A stretch of 64,000 nucleotides of DNA from Hysterangium stoloniferum (Eukaryota > Basidiomycota > Agaricomycetes > Hysterangiales > Hysterangiaceae). The DNA is taken from contig WHVD01000192.1 of NCBI GenBank assembly GCA_015178975.1, forward strand, positions 62,001 through 126,000. The letters run 5' to 3'. The notes under the pieces are model-generated. The model did no database searches, had not been told where the DNA came from, and saw nothing but the letters and a program-made list of their open reading frames with translations. Position 1 is the stretch's first letter, and every line of letters begins with the position of its first letter. Made by a program: the position numbers and the translations under genes. Shown here in pieces: positions 58,848-64,000 of this stretch.

Positions 58848-61553
58848 TGTCTCCTCCTCCCTTCTCCTCTTCTCCCCTGCCTCCTTCTCCATGGTCAATG
58901 CTGCCCAGTACTCCTTTTCCAGCTCCTCCTCCTCCTCCCTGGCCCTCTTTTCCTCCTCCTCATGTCACTGCCACTGTTATTCATGCTGCTCAAATAGCTG
59001 AGCAGCCAGGAATGGGGCCTGGTACATTTTCCTGGAATATCCATGGGTTTCCCCAGGAGACCCACCCATCAGCCCTGTGCCTAACACTCTGCCACTCAAT
59101 TTTCTGGAGGTGTGTAAGCATTTGTTATTTCAAGGTGAATACCCTTTTGGTTCTAGGTACTTTCCAAATTCTTTGAATGCATATTCACCATGACCATCAA
59201 TGCTGAATCTGATTGCATCCACTCCAGTCTCAGTCTCTACTTTCTCAATGAATGCCTTGACTTTACCAGGACTTCAGACTTCTCCATCAAATGGTGATAT
59301 ACACCATTCAACTTGCATCATCAATGAGCATGACAAAGAAGTCATACCTAGTGCGTGATTTAATTTTCATTTACTGCAAATGGGCCAAAAGGTTACATTG
59401 GCTTTTGAAGCTAGAACATCATGAAATTGTCCAACATGCAAAGCTTATGAGGGGCTCTTTGTAACAAGTAATTATCTCTTACTGTCCATTTGGACCATTT
59501 GGAATAGGCTTGAATCGAATTAAAGGATGGTGACAGGTGGAGGTTCGAGGCAGTATGAAGCCAGCAAGTGAAAATTAAAGAGATGTGATATAGAGGATCT
59601 GTGAAACTTGCTGATGTATTAGTAGACGGCTCCAGGAGGGTCCTCCTAGCCAGAACATTCTGTAAGATACATTCACCTGCAATATTCGATCTTTGATACC
59701 TCTTTCAGCACCATGAATACAGATTTAGTTGCATAGTCTGAAACCTCTAATGAGATGATCTCTGACCTCATCATTGTCATGTTCATAGGCAAGCTCAAGG
59801 TGCCAGGAGTGATTATAAGAACCAAACTCTATCAGCAGACTCAATTAAAAATAGAGTGATGAACGTGGCTACAGTCACAAGGGACTTCCATTACGTCTGC
59901 CTGCACCATCTCCTAAGTTGACTGTTTGTAAAAAAAAACTGGTAATGAAGCTAGGCGGCATGAGTATGAGATCACTGTTTATATTATATATTTCATGGAT
60001 TTTCCAGTATTTTCATCAAGTTCTCTGCTCTGAAAATCTACTAATAATCGGTCTGAGCAGATAGAAGAAGATGGGAGCAAATGACAGGTGACAGTGGGAT
60101 GGTTCGAAGGAATGGAATCAACAAAAACATGGTAGAGCACCTGCACGTGGTGGGTTGAAATAAATGCTCAGATCCTTCTTAGAATGTAACCAATTTCAAA
60201 GGGGAAACAAGGTTTCATGGCAGTGCCTACTCATGGCGGCCGTACACAGTTTAACTTCTATCTGGTCATAAATGTTCCGGAATGGATCCCGATTATCAGT
60301 CAAAAAGGGGGAAACAACTACTAACAAGGAGTTTTTCGAGGCATATTCAATGCTTTGGGAATGGTCTCAAAGATACAATCACACCATCTTCCAATCAGGT
60401 TCCCGATCTACTATGAATGGTAGATTCCTCACCACTGGACAATCTACATATAATAGAACCTTTTCACCGCTCTGCCTCCTTAACATCGCCTTACAACACT
60501 CTCAATTACTCAAACCTGCGATGCATCCTACGCAACTTCACCCATTCAGCACTTTCACTATTCAAGGAAACGGCGACGCCACATGGTGAGTTGTGTTATC
60601 CTTGCTGCTGTTGGTGCAACCTCTTATATCTATTGTTCTTCAAGCAATGACAGCGGCACTCCACTTCAGACAACAATGGATCCCACGTGACATGCTTTCC
60701 CGAGGTGAGTTGAAACCATGACATCTGACATTGCAACAAACAATAATTAACCCACCACCATTCGCAGCCACCACACAATGACAGTCACTCCTAGCAATTC
60801 TGCTATGAGAGATCCCTCGGGACATGTCGATGACACTTGGTCGTATGCTTAAACTGATGGTGAAAGGTAAGCCCATTGTGCGGTTCACCCAGCTATTCAA
60901 ACATATTTATACCTTTTACTTTCTTAGGATTTCACATTCGATGGCAAATGGAGGATTCTTCAGCACCATTCAGCCTCAGGGGACAAACCGAGCACAAAGC
61001 TCAACATGGAATGAAAGTATTCCTATTAGTGATTATTCGTGAGTTGTATATCAAAAGTCATTGTGATGTATTATATCTGAGCATATCACACAGATCACTT
61101 GCTGATGCCCTCCAACCCAAATGCCAGTCAAGGGCTATTATTCGGTAACTAACACATTGTTTTTTTAGGTATGTTCACCTGACTAATAGAAACTAAGTAG
61201 CGGCAGCCCTAACCCCAATCGTTTGTGCTACAACGAGTCGATGATGAACTCCCTGAATGATGTCTATTATCCACCTGCGCTGGCCAACAACACAAGGTAG
61301 TCGCTCTCATGAATGTTTCAGAATTTTTGTTCAAATAACTCACACAGTTCAACAGTTTACCCAGACCATGCCGGCGAAACACACATTTTTGTCGGCGATT
61401 ATTCCAGAACGTCGACATGCATCCACCCTTCGCACTGTGCATCCCCTCCCCCTGGAGTGCTGCGATGCGTAGAAGTCCAAACTACATTGTAAGTTATATG
61501 TGTATCTCGCAATATGGTCCACTTAAATGCCCATAGCCTTGCTTCAGGTAATA
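58848..61553 (+). repeat. 2.7 kb direct duplication, copy 2
   Basis: Copy of 42454-45174 (see there). It ends abruptly inside exon 8 of the zinc-finger-like gene, at CTTGCTTCAGGTAAT, and the next bases belong to the 80-bp repeat shared with 30.55 and 56.4 kb. This copy is thus a truncated transplant. Confidence 0.92.
60272..61553 (+). pseudogene. truncated copy of the zinc-finger-like gene
   Basis: Exons 1-7 and the start of exon 8 of the gene at 44035 are recognisable with the same splice sites. The first exon is open further upstream here (from ATG at 60272) because a codon that is TAA in copy 1 is CAA. Exon 2 has TGA at 60688-60690 where copy 1 has CGA. The zinc-finger exon is absent. Non-functional. 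Confidence 0.75.
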
Positions 61554-62715
61554 TTCACACTTTATTGAATATACAAAATTTTACTGAATAATCCTCATAT
61601 TTTCTAAGTGAGACTATTCCTTCTGGCCATGACAACTTATTCTATGAGTTTATATTTAATTACCTGAAATTTCATCTTTAAAATATGCATGCCTTTTTAA
61701 AATACACACAAATGACATAGTTACACAAGATTACTTGGGTTAACCTAGATTATTTGGGTTAAACAAGATTATTTGGGTTATGACTTAATGTTTGGGTTAT
61801 GATGTATTCTCTTGTATCAAGCAAACTTTCAAATATATTTCATATAATTTAAATTTAGTTGGTTTAGAGAGTTAACCAGAACTATCTGGGAAACCAATCC
61901 CCATTGTGCAATTTATTCCAAAAGAATAATCTACAGATGATTGTTTGACTAAATTTTGTCAGATATAGGATAAATATTAATATTTTTGCATTCTTCAGAG
62001 TGATACCTAATCAACTGAATTTGATTAAATATTAATTTTACAACAAACAATATAAATATATATACTTTAGTGGATAAATAACTTTTAAAGTTTTGGGTTA
62101 TCCTCCTATGTACATGTCATTTTTAGTATTTTTCTCAAATTTCTAATAACTAAAAAATACTAAATAAATATTAAATAAATAGTATAAATAGTAGGCTTGT
62201 ACATACTCATTTCTTTAGTTCCAATCTCTTAGGAATCCCACTAAAACAAGTGTGATCTCCCATGTCATTGAGCTGTCCCATCTTCACTTCATAATTCTAT
62301 ATTCTATCTTGTGTTTGGTAGCCTTGTTAGTATTGCCCTAACAGCAACTACCTAACTCACCTAGCAGGAGGGAATCTGAAGAGAAACAGTCTAAGGAATT
62401 CTCCCTGCAAGGTGTGACCCATAGGCACCCAGTTGTCTAAAAATAACTCTACCTATTACAGAACAGGGGGCCTTCCCCAATGGAACACTCACTAATACTA
62501 TGAGCTTCTGAAATTAGTCATCTACTCTCAGAAACATGTATTAGTTGATATTCACAAGGAGAGGGAAAGTGATGAACAGCATGGGGTTGGACTGTGGACT
62601 CAGGGACTTCAATAAGATGAGGAAATGGTACTCCCTGGGGTCTGTGACAGAGGTCCCCTGACAGACAGTCTTTGAAAGTGGTGGGAATAGATTTGAGAAT
62701 GGCAGTGTTTGGACA
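61554..62715. other. AT-rich repeats, no gene
   Basis: 61555-61615 is the third copy of the 80-bp repeat. 61755-62105 is copy 2 of the AT-rich repeat at 57536. Short iterations of TTATTTGGGTTA occur at 61735-61800. The remainder shows no feature. Confidence 0.45.
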
Positions 62716-63631
62716 TGTTAGGACTGGAAAGCCCGCTGGGTTCCGGACCCCATCCTATATGCACCTGACTCTCTCTACCCACCAGGTTACAGTAAAACTG
62801 GACGACCCCCCAGGGCCCAGATGTCAAACCTCTCTATGCTTGACCCACTGTGTCTTACACACCAGTCATTGGACTCTGCCAGGACCTGGCATGTCAAGCC
62901 TGCCTATCTCTGACTCTGTCTCACATACCAGTCACTGGACTCCTGGACAACCCATCAGCTCTCTAACTGAGCCCCATTCCCATTATGGTCAAATGACCTG
63001 TCATGTTTTGGACTCTGCCTCCATTCCATTCTGTCCCTAACACCTATTTTGACGTTTACTTGTTTAGACTTTCATTATTACTGGATGTGGTATTGCATAC
63101 ATTTCACAGTCTATAGTATAATCTAGCTAATGTTTGTACATACAATGCAGTCAGAAAATCAACTAAGTTTACAACTTCGAACTCCCTCAGTAGCTAGCAT
63201 ATATCCCACTCTATATCCCACCTCTCATCTTTGTAACACAACACTATTGACCTATTGATTCTCTGACCTATTGACTGTTCAACATATCAACTGCTCAACA
63301 TATCAACTGCTCAACATATCAACTGCTCAACATATCAACTGCTCAACATATCAACTGCTCAACATATCAACTGCTCAACATATCAACTGCTCAACATATC
63401 AACTGCTCAACATATCAACTGCTCAACATATTGACTGCTCAACATATTGACTGCTTGACCTCTCAATCTATCAGCTACTCCCGGACTCCCTGGGTGTCCC
63501 ATCCACCTGTCTGAAATTGGACACCATGATCTCATGAGGGTGCAGCCTATACATAAGCTGAAGCCAAGTCCTACTGGATTATCTGCAGGTTTCTCCAGAG
63601 ACCCTCCATCAAGCCTGCCCATCCCTTAACA
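62716..63631 (+). mobile_element. solo LTR (TGTTA...TAACA family) with minisatellite
   Basis: 916 bp from TGTTAGGACTGG to ATCCCTTAACA with a perfect 5-bp target duplication GGACA (62711-62715, 63632-63636). It shares TAAGCTGAAGCCAAGTCCTA with its relatives and carries the array at 63273-63453. Confidence 0.9.
63273..63453. repeat. 16-bp minisatellite inside solo LTR
   Basis: About eleven copies of CTGCTCAACATATCAA, the outer ones degenerate (CATATTGACTG). The unit length equals that of the array in the LTR at 27761 but the sequence is different. Confidence 0.92.
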
Positions 63632-63636
63632 GGACA

Positions 63637-64000
63637 TGGGCAATTGTATGTGGGACTTTCAAGGAGAAGAAGTTGGAATAGGATAAAAATATTATTAAAG
63701 GGGACAAAGAGAACTGCAAATATAGTATATAAAGATGTGTTATTAGATTGAAGTTTTAATGGATTTTGATTGATTCTTTCTAACTTCTAACAGTGATTGT
63801 GAGAAATACTTAAAAGTTGTGGATGCAGGGAGGTTTGGGGGATGAAGCCCCCCAACAAGCTGGAGCCTGCAGTGTGCAGTAGGGTTGGTTGTGAAGTGGC
63901 TGCCCTGCATGTAGTAAGGGTTCCCAGGCTTGTCATATAAAGCAAAGTTGCTTTGTATGCTGTGGGTGCTGAAAGGCACCTGAAATCCCAATGAGGGGAG
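63637..64000. other. right edge, no feature seen
   Basis: No repeat boundary, RNA or coding region is supported. The short minus-strand frame here has no recognisable content. Confidence 0.4.

Noticed and set aside
63273..63453. CRISPR or centromeric satellite
   Set aside because: Only about 180 bp of head-to-tail 16-mers within a solo LTR.

Overview
The window is nuclear DNA from a basidiomycete fungus, most likely an Agaricomycete. The evidence is many 45-65 nt GT-AG introns, a 31-exon Scc2/Mis4 cohesin-loader gene, a WW-like multi-pass membrane protein of a type I associate with mushrooms, and Copia and chromodomain-Gypsy retrotransposons. Much of the 64 kb is transposon-derived. Host genes form islands: about 1.5-10 kb, 10.8-20.3 kb and 44-52 kb. 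Names and family calls come from reading translated motifs by eye; no database search was run.

Layout. 1-10.8 kb: a tandem array built around two paralogous six-cysteine secreted-peptide genes (2365, 8724). It was split by a very young, complete Copia element (3352-8140) with LTRs identical by eye, a 5-bp target duplication and one intact polyprotein ORF. 10.8-20.3 kb: the core-gene island, with Scc2/Mis4 (+) tail-to-tail with a TM7S3/TM198-like membrane protein gene (-). 20.3-31.7 kb: relics, including a solo LTR, a decayed Copia (23234-28804) whose LTR was later hit by another solo LTR, and an LTR with an internal fragment. 31.7-42.45 kb: a broken Zn2Cys6-type gene and a 5-prime-truncated chromovirus that carries an extra 3-prime ORF of about 678 codons.

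42.45-48.4 kb: a nine-exon zinc-finger-like gene (44035-45909), present in no single open frame, whose eight introns are all phase 2. Its first part is repeated at 60.3-61.55 kb within a 2.7 kb direct duplication, and its last exon is repeated in inverted orientation at 47.7-48.3 kb, forming a 3 kb imperfect palindrome around a TIR element. 48.4-53.6 kb: the WW-like membrane protein gene between direct repeats that carry ankyrin-gene debris. 53.6-64 kb: three solo LTRs of one TGTTA...TAACA family, each with a perfect target duplication. A 365-bp miniature LTR element (54971-55335) is nested in one of them.

The most unusual object is that miniature element. It has 82-bp identical terminal repeats, a primer site matching the initiator-tRNA-Met anticodon arm, and a full tRNA-like cloverleaf with A and B boxes that straddles the boundary between its internal region and its 3-prime LTR.
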